NCBI RefSeq assembly: GCF_023343835.1
Contig: NC_064449.1
Coordinates: forward strand, 4,873,778-4,937,777
Direction: 5' to 3'
Source: Lagopus muta
Taxonomy: Eukaryota > Chordata > Aves > Galliformes > Phasianidae
Length of the DNA: 64,000 nt
Shown: positions 1-12,605 of the stretch, in pieces
Position numbering within the stretch: the stretch's first letter is position 1
Layout: every line of letters starts with the position of its first letter
The notes under the pieces: generated by a model
Seen by the model: the letters and a program-made list of their open reading frames with translations, nothing else
Databases searched by the model: none
Told to the model about the DNA's origin: nothing
Made by a program: the position numbers and the translations under genes

Positions 1-583
1 GGTCACTGTTTCTTCTCTGCCTAACATACTATAACTCACTGCAAACCTTTCTAGCTTATGTTTTGGAGTGCAAATCCACAGCCATAAAACATTATTTCTT
101 ATCTCCTGCATTCTTCCTCCCACTTGACTGGTAGCAAAGAACTGTCAAAAGCCAAGAAATCAGTTGCCATGTCATTTACACTTTCAGACAGCACTGACCT
201 GAAGGCCAGATGGAGTGACTTCCTCACCCACGTACAATATAAATGATGGCAGTGTGAAACCTATTGCCCGAGAATAAAGATGGTCAGGATGCCACATTCT
301 GTGACTGTTACATTTACAGCTGAGTTCCTCATTTAGCTCCGTCTGTTCTTCAAATTCTGCTCTACCAGACTGCAAAAAGCTGAGGTTAGACTAACATGCT
401 GATACCATCACGTCAGTCCTACATTTGCTGTTTCTTCCTGTCATTCTATGATACCAAACCCACAGCCACAACCACTTTGTTTAGCTTATACATGGACCTT
501 AGAGGCAAATGGTTGGGAGAGAACATGAAAACAGGAAGGACAAAATGGAAATTCCCTTAAGCATGAGCACTGATCTTTTTCAG
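1..583. other. Upstream SUSD2 intron
   Basis: No exon can be supported here. Given the direction of the gene it should be intron between the SUSD2 5' exons (outside) and the AMOP start. No repeat family recognised. Confidence 0.6.
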
Positions 584-669
584 ACAGATTATGGCTGTGA
601 CATGGAAAAGGGAAGTGTGTGTACTTACCATCCCGGCGCTATGCACTGCGTAAGGTCCATCCAAGCCAG
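584..669 (+). CDS. SUSD2: SUSD2 exon: start of AMOP domain
   Basis: An 86-base exon after a ttttcag acceptor, ending at gtaaag. It begins in phase 0 and encodes [20 protein letters not shown] and so on. Its last two bases (AG) plus the first base of the next exon make a serine codon. The CTYHPGA-HC-RS motif is a SUSD2 signature at the AMOP start. It is the first SUSD2 exon that can be supported in the window. Confidence 0.85.
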
Positions 670-3600
670 GTAAAGAGCAATTTTTGAAGCCACGTTGTTT
701 TAATGACTTGTTTCACCTCAGAGATCATAGCATCACATAAGTCAGAAAGGCCTCTGAAGGCTCAGCAGTCAGGTTTAAGGCAATGGCTGTTTCTCTCCTG
801 CTCCCTTATTACTCCTCATTGCTGAGGTGAAAGCAATGCTTTAGTCTTACTGGACAATTAATTGCACTGTGCTGGACTTCATGACGCATAAACAAGGAGT
901 AATATCTAAAAGTAGTTTGATTAGACTTAACTAAGCCTTTTTTGCAATGGTTGGTTGCACTTGTTCTGTCAGAATAATGTTAGCAGTGCTATGCATGTGT
1001 GGCCATAAGGCCTGCAGAGCTTCCCTACAGCCTTGGGTAAAGCCCCCTCCTACCCTATCCCTGATCTGATCTATTTCATAAGAGCAGAAACAAAAATATT
1101 TACTGACACTCATCTTTTGTGGATGTCACAGAGCTTGGTAACCAAAACATCTATTCATGTCCGTATGAAGGCAACCACTAAACACAAACAGACTTCCCAG
1201 AGCTGAATAATGACTTTCCTCTTCCTACATTTCTCAACCAGCCCCCAGTATGGAGCAGGACAGCAGTGCTGCTATGACTCCACAGGGACCCAAATCCTCA
1301 CACAAGACTCCACAGGAGGCAGCACACCTGACAGAGGCCACGACTGGGGATCACCACCTTTCCTGAAGCCTCCCCGAATACCTGGCTTTTCCCATTGGCT
1401 TTATGATGTTATCAGCTACTATTACTGTTGTCTGTGGTCTGATAATTGTCACTACTATATGGAAAACCGGCCCTCTAGTGACTGCAGGACGTATCGCCCA
1501 CCCCGAGCAGGTAAGAGCTGCAGAATTCCATTACAGAGTACACAGACTTTTCATACGTTTGACATTTAAAACATTTGTGTGTGTATGCATTAATGCCAGT
1601 TGACAATGCTGAGCACACAGCATCCTGTTGAAGATTTCCATGGCAGGTGGTTTCAATTGATCTGTCAGTGGCAAAACATGTTCTTTAACTGCCCTACAAA
1701 ACTTTTGGCTTAAGTAGCATATTAACTCCCGGAATCTAAATAGCTGAGATTTAGTAGTTAGGGCCCACGGCTTTCTAATGGTCTGTGGACTTCTCTTGTT
1801 CTTATTTCTCTTTTTTCTTTCCAAAAAAGCATCTGCCTTTGGGGATCCTCACTTCCTCACATTTGATGGTCTGAACTTCACTTTCAAAGGACAAGGGGAA
1901 TACACATTGGTAGAATCTGATCTCACATCCTTAAAGGTGCAAGGGAGGACCCAGCAGGCACGCTTCCCCAATGGTAAGTTGGTAAGAGAGAAAGCAGTGA
2001 TGATAAACAATAGCTTCTGAGGTTGCTTGATTCACTGTTCACAGTATTTACCTTATCTGGTCTTTTTCCCCTCTCCCTGCCGGGTTCCCAACCTATGGCT
2101 GAGTCTCTCTGGGCTGTTCTCCCATTCACAGGCTGATGAACACCTCACACTGATGTTATTATCAGCAGAAACATAATTCCTTCTCTCAAAGTACTCCTAT
2201 GTGTTCTGGCATTCTGCTACTTTACTGTATACAAACACTTTATATATCTGGATGCTGTTTTTGCTTCCTGGTTTTGTTTGTTGTTGATGTTTTTTTTTGC
2301 CTGTATCACGAGCACCTTCCTAATTGAGTTTATTTGATGCAAGGTATGGGGGTTTTTTTGTGTCTTTTTCTGAAGGAACTCAGGCTCAGGTGACAGGCCT
2401 GTCTGCAGTGGCCATGCAGGAGAACAACTCTGATGTGATTGAAGTACGCTACTCAGCGGATTTGAATTTGGAAGTCTTGTTGAATCAGAAGGTGCTCAAC
2501 TTCTCTGAGCAAAGCTGGATGGACCTGGAAGGTTAGTGACAGATATCAGCCTTGAAAGCTATTGTATTTCTAATTGAACCCCCTACAGCATAAAAAAAAA
2601 AAAAAAAAAAAGGTGCTTTCCATCCAATCTGCCTTGTTGGCCATGTCTTTGTACAGAGAACCAAATCCTCTTGCCTTCAAGATTGACTAAAGCTACTCCG
2701 TGGACAGGAATATAAGCACCAGAGTTATGGGCCACTAGTCTCCTTCTAAACAGAGGCACACACTGTGGCTGAGCCCCCAAGGAGAGATGTAGTCCAGGTC
2801 AGAGCATCACATCCCATTACTTCCATGCCTTTCAGTATTGCTGGCAGTTAGCACAGCAGCAATACCAACACCACCCAGGAAGAAGCAGAGTCATTGGATT
2901 TGTAGAAGACAGGCATCCCCTCTGCTCAGAAAGTCCAAGCAACACAAGTGACAGCCTTTACCAACACTTGGTGCTACCCTGAACTTTCCGGGATGCATAG
3001 AGAAATATGGAGAGGAAAATACTGGAAATAGTACTGAGGTGTTTGACTTCAATGCCTGCTTCATCCATGTAATTTTCTCAGCATTCTGTACAGCAATGAC
3101 TTCCTTTCTCATCCCACGGATGATGAAGATTACTCCTCCTTACTGAAGAAGAGAATCAGTCCTTACTCCTCATCTGTTTGCTTTGTGCCATTAGCTATTT
3201 TGTCCTCCTTCTCTCACCATTTTAGGTCTCTTTCTTCATTCTACGGACGATCAGAAAATTACAGTGATGTTCTCTTCTGGCTCTGGAGTGGAGATTAGGG
3301 GAAGTGGAGGATTTCTGACCCTGACAGTTCTGCTCCCAGAGAAGTTTACGAATCACACACAGGGTCTCTTTGGGGTGATGAATGGTAACACAGAGGATGA
3401 CTTTACCTTCAAGAATAAAACCACCATGTCGGTTCATGCGAGTCCCCAGCAGTTGTTCGAGTTTGGAGCTAATTGTGAGTGATTCCTCTGGTTGTCTGTT
3501 ATTACATTTTCTTTGTAAATTCAAAGCTGTTTGTGATCTACAGACCAGAAAATTGTCTGTGCTAAGCAGCCAATTCAGAGTGAGAGACAGATGCATCTCC

Positions 3601-6600
3601 ACTTGGTTAAATGGGTAACATGTCCAGCCAAAGTGGATGAAGACAGAATCATGACAAATCCTGCCTGTTCTTATCAAATTTTACCAGCATCTGTGAAATC
3701 ATAGCTGCACATTTATTTGTAGTTTTAACTAACTGATCAAACATTAAACTTAGTGCAAGCTTAAAATGCTGCATGCAAAAAGGAAAACAATCTTGAACTG
3801 GAAGGAGGATGTATAAGAGGGACAACATAGATCTCTTCTAGCTCTGGCTACATTTATCTAGACAAGTACTTGGCAGAAGGTTGTGTAGGTCTGTAGGCGA
3901 TGCTACAAATGAATCTCTTTCACTTTGTCTCCCAAGGGGCTGTTGAAAATGGAACTTCTCTCTTTACTTATGACACAGAGACCTTACTGAACGATTATTT
4001 TTACGGGGAAAAGCACAATGCCTCCTTTCTGCCAGTGTTCCATCCGTATGAAGACCCCACTGATCCCTTGGTGGAAGAGATGGTCTCACTCTGTGACTCA
4101 GACCCATTCTGCAGATTCGATGTCCTGACAACAAGGAGCCTTCAAGTGGGAAATTTCACAAGACTGTCTCATCAGAATCACAAGCAGCTGGTAGAAAATC
4201 TAGAGCCAGGTGAGACAGCATTAAGTAAGTTTTCCCTTTCTGCAAGCATCTAAATAGTTAAGGTCATCTGAAGAGGCTTTACTCAACAGTAGGTTCATGC
4301 ATTTATAAATAAATATCAGGAGAAGTCTTTTTTTATCAGAAAAAACTCTGAACTGGTACGAAAGTTAGACCAATATAAAATACATATATATATATTTAAC
4401 TATTTTTACTACTGCAGCACTGTGTAGTAGAATTCTTGTCTACATTTTCTATTACTTTACCTTGCCATTAAAAAAAAAAATCTGAAAGCATTTCAGTTAG
4501 CCAAGAAATTGTTGTCTGTGAGTTGTCACACAAATGCCATTTGAATCACTGTGACTGAGATTCACTAGTTCAAAATAACCAGATATTTCTCTTTTGCTAG
4601 TGATTTCTTGTGGCTGGCTGGGCCCCCCAGCCAACGGAAGGAAGGATGGAACTAACTACCTAGTGGGCTCAGCCATCCATTTCACCTGCAACCAGGGCTA
4701 TGAACTCACTGGATCAAAAGAAAGAACCTGTCAATCAACTGGAGACTGGTCTGGGGACTCACCTGATTGCATCTTAAGATCAGGTCTGTTTCCTTTTAAG
4801 TGTTACAAATTGCCACCAGAAATCACCACCGGGATCATTATGGGGCAATCTCAGTATATGATGATGGCCCTTGACAAAAGCAACTCTTTCTTGGGAAGAC
4901 ATTGGATAGGAGATCCCTGCACATCTAGAAATACTGGTATTTAAATCTGAAGAGGGGGGTATTGGTTTCTTTCTATCTTTGTTCTGAGTACCTGCCTCTT
5001 CCTAAGGCCTGGGGCTCTTCCTCTGTGTTTGAACAAAAGGATCTTTTTCCTCAAGAAGACGATCTAAAATAATTTTCAAACTCAGACTAAGCATGCTAAT
5101 GGTATCCTGGGCTGCATTAGACAAAGTATTGCCAGATGGTGTGAGAGAGCTGATCATTTCCCTCTGCTCAGCACTGCAGAAGCCACAGCTGCAGGTCTGG
5201 GCTCCCCAGCACAAGAGCTGTACTGCAGAGTCCTGCAAAGGGCCACAGATATGATGGAGGGATGGAAGTCTCTCTCCTACAAGGAAAGGCAGAAAGAGCT
5301 GGAACTCCTCAGTTTGGATGAGAGAAGGCTCAGGGGGATCCCCATCAATATCTACAAACAGGTGAAAGGAAGGTGTAAAGAGGGTGGAACCAGGCAGTGC
5401 CAGGACAAGAGGCAATGGGTGCAAACCGGATCATGGGACGTTCCTTCTGAGCATCAGGAAGCTCTTTTGCTGTGATGGTGACCGAGTGCTGGCACAGGTT
5501 GCCCAGAAGGCACTGTTGAGTCCCCATCATTGGAGATATCCAAAAGCTATCTGGATAAAGTGCTGGCTCTAGGGGATCCTACTCAAGTGAAGTGTTAAAC
5601 AGGATAACCTCTAGATGTCCCTTCCAATAAATAGCCTCTGATAACGGTGGGCAGGCACTGCACTTTTGTCTCTTGCCAAGCTTCTTCTTCAGTGCTTGCT
5701 GGAACTGAAGAAAGCAGAAGCTTTCAAAGGACTGTAATATCTCAGGAGCTATTACTCTACAGCAGTAGAAAAATACTTAGGATAAGCAGCAAAAATCACC
5801 CCTACTGTGTCACTATTATAACCTTATCGATTAACCTGGAACTTTCAGACTGAACAGCTGCTAGGCTGTGTCTACAATTCACAGATAACTGCCTACCTTC
5901 TTCAAACCGTTTCAACTTGGATTTATTTTCCTGCCGTGAATTCTCCAAGCATCCTCAAGATGGCAATGTTTCAAAGCGCCAGGGTGATGCAGGGCCACAC
6001 AGCACTCCTAAGCACTTTCTGTGCTAATTGTTCCTGAAAGTACTCAAGTCCTGCCACTTTCTCCATTTTGAGCACTTCCAAAAACTTGGAAAGTGCACAA
6101 CACATCAGCAGTGGATTCTTGTCAATACATTTCATCATTCACAGTAATGACAGATCATTTGTCAAAGACTGAGATCTTCACAAAGTAAGGCCAGAACAGT
6201 GGCAGAACATGTTGCCAAGTTGAAAGCCAAGATCGTTTTTCCATTGCTGCTGTCAGCTGCATACTGACTGGATGGGAGCCAGACAGTCTCAGTAAGCAAA
6301 CTGGACACTTGCATTTATAGAATTAGGGGGCAAAAAGCCTGCCCTAAAAGATCAGGAGGAAGGAGTTAAAAGAAGTTATCTGCGTTCAGAACAAAGGAGT
6401 CATGCCATAGTCTTATGGCTAGGCACAGGAGAAGAGAAAATGGTTTCAAACAAGAAGTGGGGAAGTTCAGGTTGGATATAAGGAAGAAGTTTTGACACTG
6501 AGGGAGGTGAGGCACTGCACAGGGTGCCCAGAGAGCTGGTGCTGCCCCATCCCTGCACACAGCCACGCTCAGGGCACGGGGCTGTGAGCACTGCTGGAGC

Positions 6601-9600
6601 TGTGGGTGTCCCTGTGCACTGCAGGCAGTGGGAACAGACAACCTCTGGGAGTCTTCCTACTCAAACCATTCTATGAACAATAGAACAAATGTTTTTCAGT
6701 ACATTTCTTTCACCTGATCATAAAATGACATCCCTTACCATGGGATATTTGGTGTTCATTTGTAGAATGAGCCCAAATGATCGCTTTGTCAGTCCCAGGA
6801 AGCTGGAGCAATGACCGTGCTGCCCATTCTAGCAGGATATCGTAGTGAAGACAATATGAAATTCAAATTGCATGTAAAGGCCTTCACTAAGCTGTCCTAA
6901 CCACTGTGCCCCAATAATGGCATTTGTATCTAGTCTTGCTCCTTCCTCTTTCATATCAGAAAATATGAAACTGGTTAACAGGCCAAGAAGGCCCACATCT
7001 CTCTCAAGACAGGCAAAACAGTCCAAGAGTCATCACGCTTACATTTTAACTTCTAGCATTTTTATGGCATGGACATCCACCTGCTTTTCACTAAATATGC
7101 TTCAATCTCCAGTTTAGTACAGTCGAAATCCAGCACTGACTTTCCTTGTGCCAATTCTGGATTCAGCACAGTTACAGAAAGCATTTTCACTGCGTTACAA
7201 ACTGTTATTACTCATGCTAGTTCTCTGTACTGTTTTCCTCTTTACACAGTAACATGCTGCTCTTTTTCCAGCACCCATTTCATTAAGCTCTGTGACAGAG
7301 GGCCAGCTTCATGCCAGGAAAACACTGGCAAAATTAATGGTCAGTGCTTCCAAACTTCTGGGAGCCTGAATGGGTGACCACTGTCCTTACTGTGTGACTT
7401 GTGGTCAGATTTTTACTTCCAGCACAAACTATTAAAACACTCTTTCTTTGAATAATGACCTCTTCCATGCTGATCAAGAGCACAGGACGCTGCCCTCTGT
7501 TATTGCCAGTTTCCAAAGGTGCTTCTTCTCAGCACTGTGCTCGTTGCAGTGCTGCACATTCTGGCACATTGGGTCCAAAGTCCATACCACAAATCATCAG
7601 GGGTTTTACTTACTAACATGCTTTTTTCTCCCTTCCCCCCAAAAGAACTAGAGAAGTTACAATGAAGGCGTGAGGACTCTGAAAATTGGATAGGAAGAGA
7701 GACAGAAACAAAAGTAGTACAGGACAGTTACGTTGCAAAATCCATTTCTGCATTTCAAAAACAAATTATGCTTTCATGCCTGCATGTTTTTACTTTTGAG
7801 TTTTGCTTCCTTGAATTAAGGTTTCCATGGATATCCTCTGCTAATAATTACTTCTGCTATGCTTCTAATTACAATCCCACTGCAAGGCTTGCCAGTACCT
7901 CAGCAACCTCTCTTCATAGAATTTCTCATGGAGGGAGAAAAAAAGAAACCATCCAGCAAAAAAAGAAAGGAGAATAGTAAAAATCATGAGTAAAACGTAA
8001 CTGAAATCTGTAACATCTTCACAATACACACATTTATCCTGTTTGCGATAGCCAACAATTTGATGGTGTTAATTGCAATCTGTTTTTTGTCTCTTTTGTT
8101 TTCAATTTTTTCATCTTTAGCTTTCCTTTCCCAGGCTGTGTGCAAATACAATCCTTTTGTGCAATGTTGACAGAAACCCCATTAATTCTGTGTACTTTTC
8201 TCTCAGATGAGGACGGAATTGCTATCTGGCTGTTATTTCCAGGAGACCTGCTTCAAAACATCCTAAAAATCATGAAAAATAGCCTGACATTTAAAATTGA
8301 AAAGAAAGATTTCACTTTAGATACCAATCACCACCAGGACAAGCTATCCAGGCCAATGGTGGGCTCTCATCACTTGACAGAGAAGGGGTACCTGCCCAAG
8401 GTGTTTGTGAGCCTGACAGAAGTTTTGGAGCTTGGTAGAGGAATTACTGAATGAAGAGAAACTGTAAAGCTACCTGATTGGGAAACGGATGGAAGACCCA
8501 TCATTTGTTGGGATTGGTGGTTGCACAGAAATATTGCAGATTGATGCAGTCAGTTGCATTTTAGCCACCAGTCATCCTCTGTTTGTGTTAGAGCAGCTTT
8601 CACAGCCACCTGCCCTTACTGGGAAGTTATGTGCTCACCCACAACCAGCTTGTTCCCCAGCCACAGTGAAGAGCAAAACATTTATTCTATATATACAATT
8701 TAAAATCCAGTAATGATCACGTTCCAACAAATTGATATGAAGACAAATAACATCTTCCTGTTTCACTGTTGGCTGTTTTTGTTTCAGACTTCAAACAACT
8801 AATTATTCTTGCCTGTATGCTTGGAGTTATGAGTCTCGCTGTTGTGACACGTCTGCTTCTCCTATATAGAAAGGACAGGTAAGAATTCAAGCAAGCTAAA
8901 AACAAGAAAGAACCTGATAAAGAAAAAGCAAGTATTGTGACCTCCTAAACCATTTCCATCAATGGCAAAGAAATCAAACATGATCTTCTCCTGCTATATC
9001 TTTTTTATCCAGGTTGGATATTAGGAAGAACATCTTAGAAATGCAGTCAGGCACTGGCTGCCCAGGGAGTGGTGGGGGTCACTGTCCACAGGGTGTTTAA
9101 GGAAAGGGTGGCTGTAATATTTAGATACATGGCTATTGGGCAATATTGGCAGTAGGTGGATGGTTGGACTGGGTGATCTTAGAGGTCTTCTCCAACTTTC
9201 ATCATTCTATAATCTGATGATTTAAAATATCATGTCTTGATGGTTCTTTAGTCCTGCTAGAAAACTACGATGCAAAATTGGTAGTTGATTATCAGGGCAA
9301 GCAAACATGATTGGTTGGTCAATGGAGTGAGAAAGAGAATGGGATTTTTCATCAAAATGATGTAATTGTTGAGCGTTAAGGCTGTCTGTGAGAGCTGTCT
9401 GCTTCAAGATGGGTGATGCCAACAGGTAAACTGAACCTATCCCTGAAGGAATGCATTGCATGGTAATGTAATTCGCCACACAACCTTGAACATATTCTCA
9501 TTTCTAGGGTTGCCTTGAGAATGCTTATGTTTCTTATGACATAGGGGTGAAGAGAATTCAAGACAATACTTCACTGCCCATTCTTGGAACACCCCCTACC

Positions 9601-10554
9601 AGAGATACATTCATTATATAAACTACTACATTGTAAAAGAAATCTCTACTACATGTTGTATAACTAGTAAATTCCTTCAGATTTTAATCATTTGCTTTAA
9701 AAGCCTGCACATGATTCACTCTGCTGGCCAGTTTAACAAGACAAAACCATTTTTAGCCCTATAACCTTCCAACAGATTCATGTCTTCAGAGTCTTTTGAA
9801 GCAGAACACAGTGACACCAGTGTCTGTCACTGACAGTGCAGTCCACTGATCCTCTGCTCAATCATTAACTGCATCTATCAGCATGCCACTGTGACTACTA
9901 AGTTTTGCCCCCACCTTTGAGTTACATAAACATCATTTTTTATAGCTCATAGAGCACAGTCATACTCAAGCCTCTTTTCTCCCCCCTCTGTACAAAAGCA
10001 ATGGATACTCAACACACAGGAGACACCGTTAGCAACTGATGTTTTTTGCTCATGTATATATATACATACGCACAAATACACAAAGGACACCTCCTATACT
10101 GACCAAATCTTACATGTTCCAGGTTCTGTATACATAACTGATTGATGTAAAGCACTACTCTAGCAGCCTTCTATCCTAATCCTGATCACCAAATGCTATG
10201 TTTTTAAATTCCTTTCTCCTTCACCAAACACAACACCAAGTCAGGGTTATATTTTCACGTTTCCACCCTAGAAAAGTAAGCTGGGTTTTAAGTCAATCAC
10301 ATTATGGTGTGAGCAGAGATTTAGGGGAGAAGTATCACAGTACTACAAAAAAATATGCAGTAACATGATGGCAACCATTCTAACAGTCTTTTTTTGTTGT
10401 TTTTTTTTTTTTTAAACTTTTTGTCTTTCCCCTCACAAGACGCAGAGCCAAGCAGAAGCTTGCTTCCCAGGATCCAGTGACATCTCAACTAGAAAGAGCA
10501 AAACTCCCAGATGAGTTTCCAATGAAACATGGAGAACGCATAGCAGAAGGATAA
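584..10554 (+). CDS. SUSD2: SUSD2, sushi domain-containing protein 2 (3' part, nine exons)
   Basis: Exons 584-669, 1242-1510, 1830-1973, 2376-2531, 3226-3474, 3937-4209, 4601-4783, 8788-8878 and 10440-10554 all have AG/GT borders and join in phase to 521 residues ending in TAA. In order, by residue of this partial product: AMOP domain (about 3-117, cysteine-rich with CCYDSTGTQ and [11 protein letters not shown]), VWD domain (about 120-300, starting [11 protein letters not shown]), a linker with N-glycosylation sequons, one sushi/CCP domain (about 396-452, four cysteines, [10 protein letters not shown]), one membrane segment (about 458-480) and a short basic tail. This order and many exact motifs match human SUSD2, a type I surface glycoprotein with reported roles in cell adhesion and tumour-cell biology. 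The N-terminal third lies left of the window. The arginine inside the hydrophobic stretch (residue 475) is unusual. Orthology is inferred from domain order and recalled similarity. Confidence 0.9.
1242..1510 (+). CDS. SUSD2: SUSD2 exon: main AMOP domain
   Basis: A 269-base exon encoding most of the AMOP domain: [20 protein letters not shown], then [16 protein letters not shown], then [20 protein letters not shown] and ending at YRPPRA. The donor is gtaaga. The residues HWLYDV and the paired cysteines are those of SUSD2. Confidence 0.92.
1830..1973 (+). CDS. SUSD2: SUSD2 exon: start of VWD domain
   Basis: A 144-base exon, phase 1 to phase 1, with acceptor aaaaaag and donor gtaagt. It encodes [20 protein letters not shown], the GDPH hallmark of a von Willebrand type D domain, followed by [20 protein letters not shown]. 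Confidence 0.92.
2376..2531 (+). CDS. SUSD2: SUSD2 exon: VWD domain, middle
   Basis: A 156-base exon, phase 1 to phase 1. It encodes [20 protein letters not shown] and then [20 protein letters not shown]. The EVLLNQ-V--F-EQSWMDL motif is strongly SUSD2-like. Confidence 0.92.
3226..3474 (+). CDS. SUSD2: SUSD2 exon: VWD domain, end
   Basis: A 249-base exon, phase 1 to phase 1, with acceptor ttttag and donor gtgagt. It encodes a stretch containing [20 protein letters not shown] and N-TEDDFTF, ending at ELFEFGAN-like LFEFGAN. LLPEKF and GLFG-N are typical of the VWD C-terminal half. Confidence 0.9.
3937..4209 (+). CDS. SUSD2: SUSD2 exon: linker between VWD and sushi
   Basis: A 273-base exon, phase 1 to phase 1. 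The joined codon restores tryptophan in [16 protein letters not shown]. It holds sequons NGT, NAS and NFT and cysteines in [12 protein letters not shown], consistent with the region just before the sushi domain of SUSD2. Confidence 0.9.
4601..4783 (+). CDS. SUSD2: SUSD2 exon: sushi (CCP) domain
   Basis: A 183-base exon encoding one whole sushi module: [41 protein letters not shown]. All four module cysteines and the W after the third cysteine are present. The donor is gtctgt after CAG. Confidence 0.93.
5097..5640 (+). mobile_element. CR1 LINE fragment in SUSD2 intron
   Basis: About 540 bases of CR1 in sense orientation. It includes the distal coding end ([20 protein letters not shown]-like translation, eroded) and a 3' end with tggctctaggggatcctact and cccttccaa. 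Older and more diverged than the short copies elsewhere. Confidence 0.7.
6412..6680 (+). mobile_element. CR1 LINE 3' end in SUSD2 intron
   Basis: A sense copy running from the region before ggttggatataaggaagaag to the terminal ccattctatga. It belongs to the same recent subfamily as copies at 25,580, 52,856 and 57,238. Confidence 0.9.
8788..8878 (+). CDS. SUSD2: SUSD2 exon: transmembrane segment
   Basis: A 91-base exon after gtttcag. The split codon G+AC gives D, then [30 protein letters not shown]. The hydrophobic run is followed by positive charges (stop-transfer), giving a type I topology. It ends in phase 2, which fits both the exon at 10440 and a second candidate at 12955. Confidence 0.85.
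9008..9222 (+). mobile_element. CR1 LINE 3' end in last SUSD2 intron
   Basis: The sequence ggttggatattaggaagaac opens the copy, and ggttggactgggtgatctta then ccaactttcatcattctata close it. A diverged subfamily with an intact 3' end. Confidence 0.85.
10440..10554 (+). CDS. SUSD2: SUSD2 last exon: cytoplasmic tail and stop
   Basis: The acceptor cctcacaag is preceded by a long T tract. The phase-2 join gives [14 protein letters not shown], then further polar residues ending HGERIAEG and TAA. A membrane-proximal RRR cluster also occurs in the mammalian protein. An AATAAA at 10865-10870 is a plausible polyadenylation signal about 310 bases downstream. Confidence 0.8.
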
Positions 10555-10864
10555 ACGGTCCACAGCAACAAAGATAGAAACAACGGCTTCATGCAGTATG
10601 CTATCATTTAATTTCTGCCTCCATTATAATGGCTGTTCAATCTCTGGGAAATGCTAACAAACTTCATGGGATTGTATAACAACCAACTCATCCTACTGTG
10701 TATCGTAAGGAAGGGATATTGCTTCTGAAAGCATCAGTTGTAAAGTTATGTGCACTGGTTTCTTCTATCAGGCACATTTCAGACAACAGAACCAAAGTTT
10801 TGACAGAATCCAGAAGAGTCTGTGGTTTCTCTGCACTTTTCCTCTCATCTTTTACTTACAAAGT

Positions 10865-10870
10865 AATAAA
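10865..10870 (+). promoter_or_regulatory. Candidate polyadenylation signal of SUSD2
   Basis: Canonical AATAAA, 310 bases after the SUSD2 stop codon and before the first downstream transposon. Position is the only support. Confidence 0.45.
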
Positions 10871-10959
10871 ATGAAAAATAATCCTAACCTATAACACTGA
10901 CCTTTATCAGACAAACACACACCTTCCCTAGGGCCATTTGCAGCCTGTTCAGATATGAG

Positions 10960-11600
10960 GGCTGCTCTGAAAGTACCACCTCCTCTTGCATGACATTGGC
11001 AGTACAAGACAAACCTTTGTAATGTGATGGAAAGTGCAGCAATGACAGCAGAACAACAAAATCCTAGGCTGCAGTATGTAAAAAGTTACTCAAGTGCAAC
11101 AGCCATAAAAACAAAGGAAAAAAACTGCTTACCTTCAGAAGGCCTCAGGTGCACAAGGACCTCCAGCAAGCTCCCCTCATCTCCACTGCCAACCCTTAAA
11201 TGAGGTCTGGGAAGGGGTAGAGCCAAGACCCAGATTACTCAGGTACATCACATGCACCTGAGCTCCCCTGGGTTGGCCCTGCCTTCTCACCAGGTGCTCA
11301 ATCACTGCTTCAGGCCGTTCTGCTACAAACTTCCCATCAACTTCCCATTCCGTTCTGTTGCTGTGTGACAGATGGCAGCAGAGGGGCAATCTGACAAATG
11401 ACATCTGACATGAAAATGCATAAGAAGCAAAGGTGAGGAACTGAATTTCTCCATGGGGAAGAAATGGCCCCCACTGACATTCATCATCTCTTGGTGAACC
11501 TCTATAGAGACCCAGCAGTGGATGTGAGCACAGTGAGGGGTGGGTGATGCATTTCAGCTGTGGTGACAGTGATGTGAAAGACATCTTACCTGCCATCCTG
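10960..11600 (+). mobile_element. Galluhop (mariner-type) element, diverged and interrupted
   Basis: Its left end GGCTGCTCTGAAAGTA resembles the Galluhop terminal repeat. The part 11,310-11,590 aligns by eye with the cleaner copy at 32,819 (gacagatggcagcagagggg; cagcagtggatgtgagc; tgaggggtggg). About 250 bases between these parts have no match in the other copy. Confidence 0.65.
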
Positions 11601-12605
11601 TTCCTTAGTTTCACCAGCACACAGAATGCTTACAAACAATCAACACCATGTTAATAATGAAATTTGCACCATCAATTTAATGTATCTCCCAACGTTTGGT
11701 CTTCCAGCACTCCTTGACAAAACCACCTTTGCTCACTCCACACTTCGCTTCCTTCACCAACCACTCATGCACACAGTTGCTATACGTGCCTATATGCCAG
11801 TGGCACAGTTTGCTTTCAGCCAGTTTGTTGCTCATGGTCATTCCTTGGTCTTTTTTTTTTTTCCTAATAGGTTATTTTTTTCTTTCTGTAATAGAGAATC
11901 ATTTATATTTCAATTTACTGTATTCAAGATCACCCATTTGCATTGTGCAATTTTCTGCTTGTGGTTTGTGGCCGCTGTTCACAAATAACAGCGATGGCAA
12001 TAACAACAGTAGCTAATAAGTAATGAATCATTTTATACTTCTTAATACACGGTCTGAGAGGCCCCTTTCAGTGTGTGCTGTCCCAGCAGAATGTAAAATC
12101 TGTACATTTTGTCCTCGCCTGTTGACACAGCCACAATTTCCCAGCAGTTTATGAATGAAAGATCTTAGAAGAGTAGAGCCAAAGAGCTGCAAAAGTTAGT
12201 AATTCTTTCACTATCAACAAGGGTTTCATGATGCACAACTGGCTTCCCAAACCTTTTGGTTGTAGGCTGGAGGCACAATAAATTGGCAAACGTGCCCCTT
12301 TGAGTATATATTAGATGACATGGTATATATGAATCCATTGTTTAAGTATCTTCTTTTTTTCTCCTGTTTTTAATGTATCTCACAATAGCCAAAAGAGATT
12401 TTAGCATGTTTTTCACCTCACAGTTATGTACAATGAGAGCTTTCTGCATACTAAGAATGAGGCATATATTGTGTATTGATGTAACACCATAACAAAGCAA
12501 TGAAACTGTGTTTTGTGGCTGACACGTTCAGAGTAGTAAAATGGGTCTCCCTCTCCTTTGTAGATGTTTGAAGGGGTCGTTATGCAGCAAAAGTATGAAG
12601 AAGCC

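Noticed and set aside
3222-3677. 151-residue minus-strand open frame
   Set aside because: It is antisense to the SUSD2 VWD exon, whose frame is clearly the real one.
8207-8399. Possible extra SUSD2 exon after ttttctctcag
   Set aside because: Its only reasonable donor leaves phase 0, while the membrane exon needs phase 1. The existing join from 4783 to 8788 is already in phase and matches the known protein.
11177-11620. 147-residue minus-strand frame, similar to a frame at 32,797-33,144
   Set aside because: The similarity is explained by both lying in Galluhop elements. It does not look like a mariner transposase and lacks its catalytic motifs.
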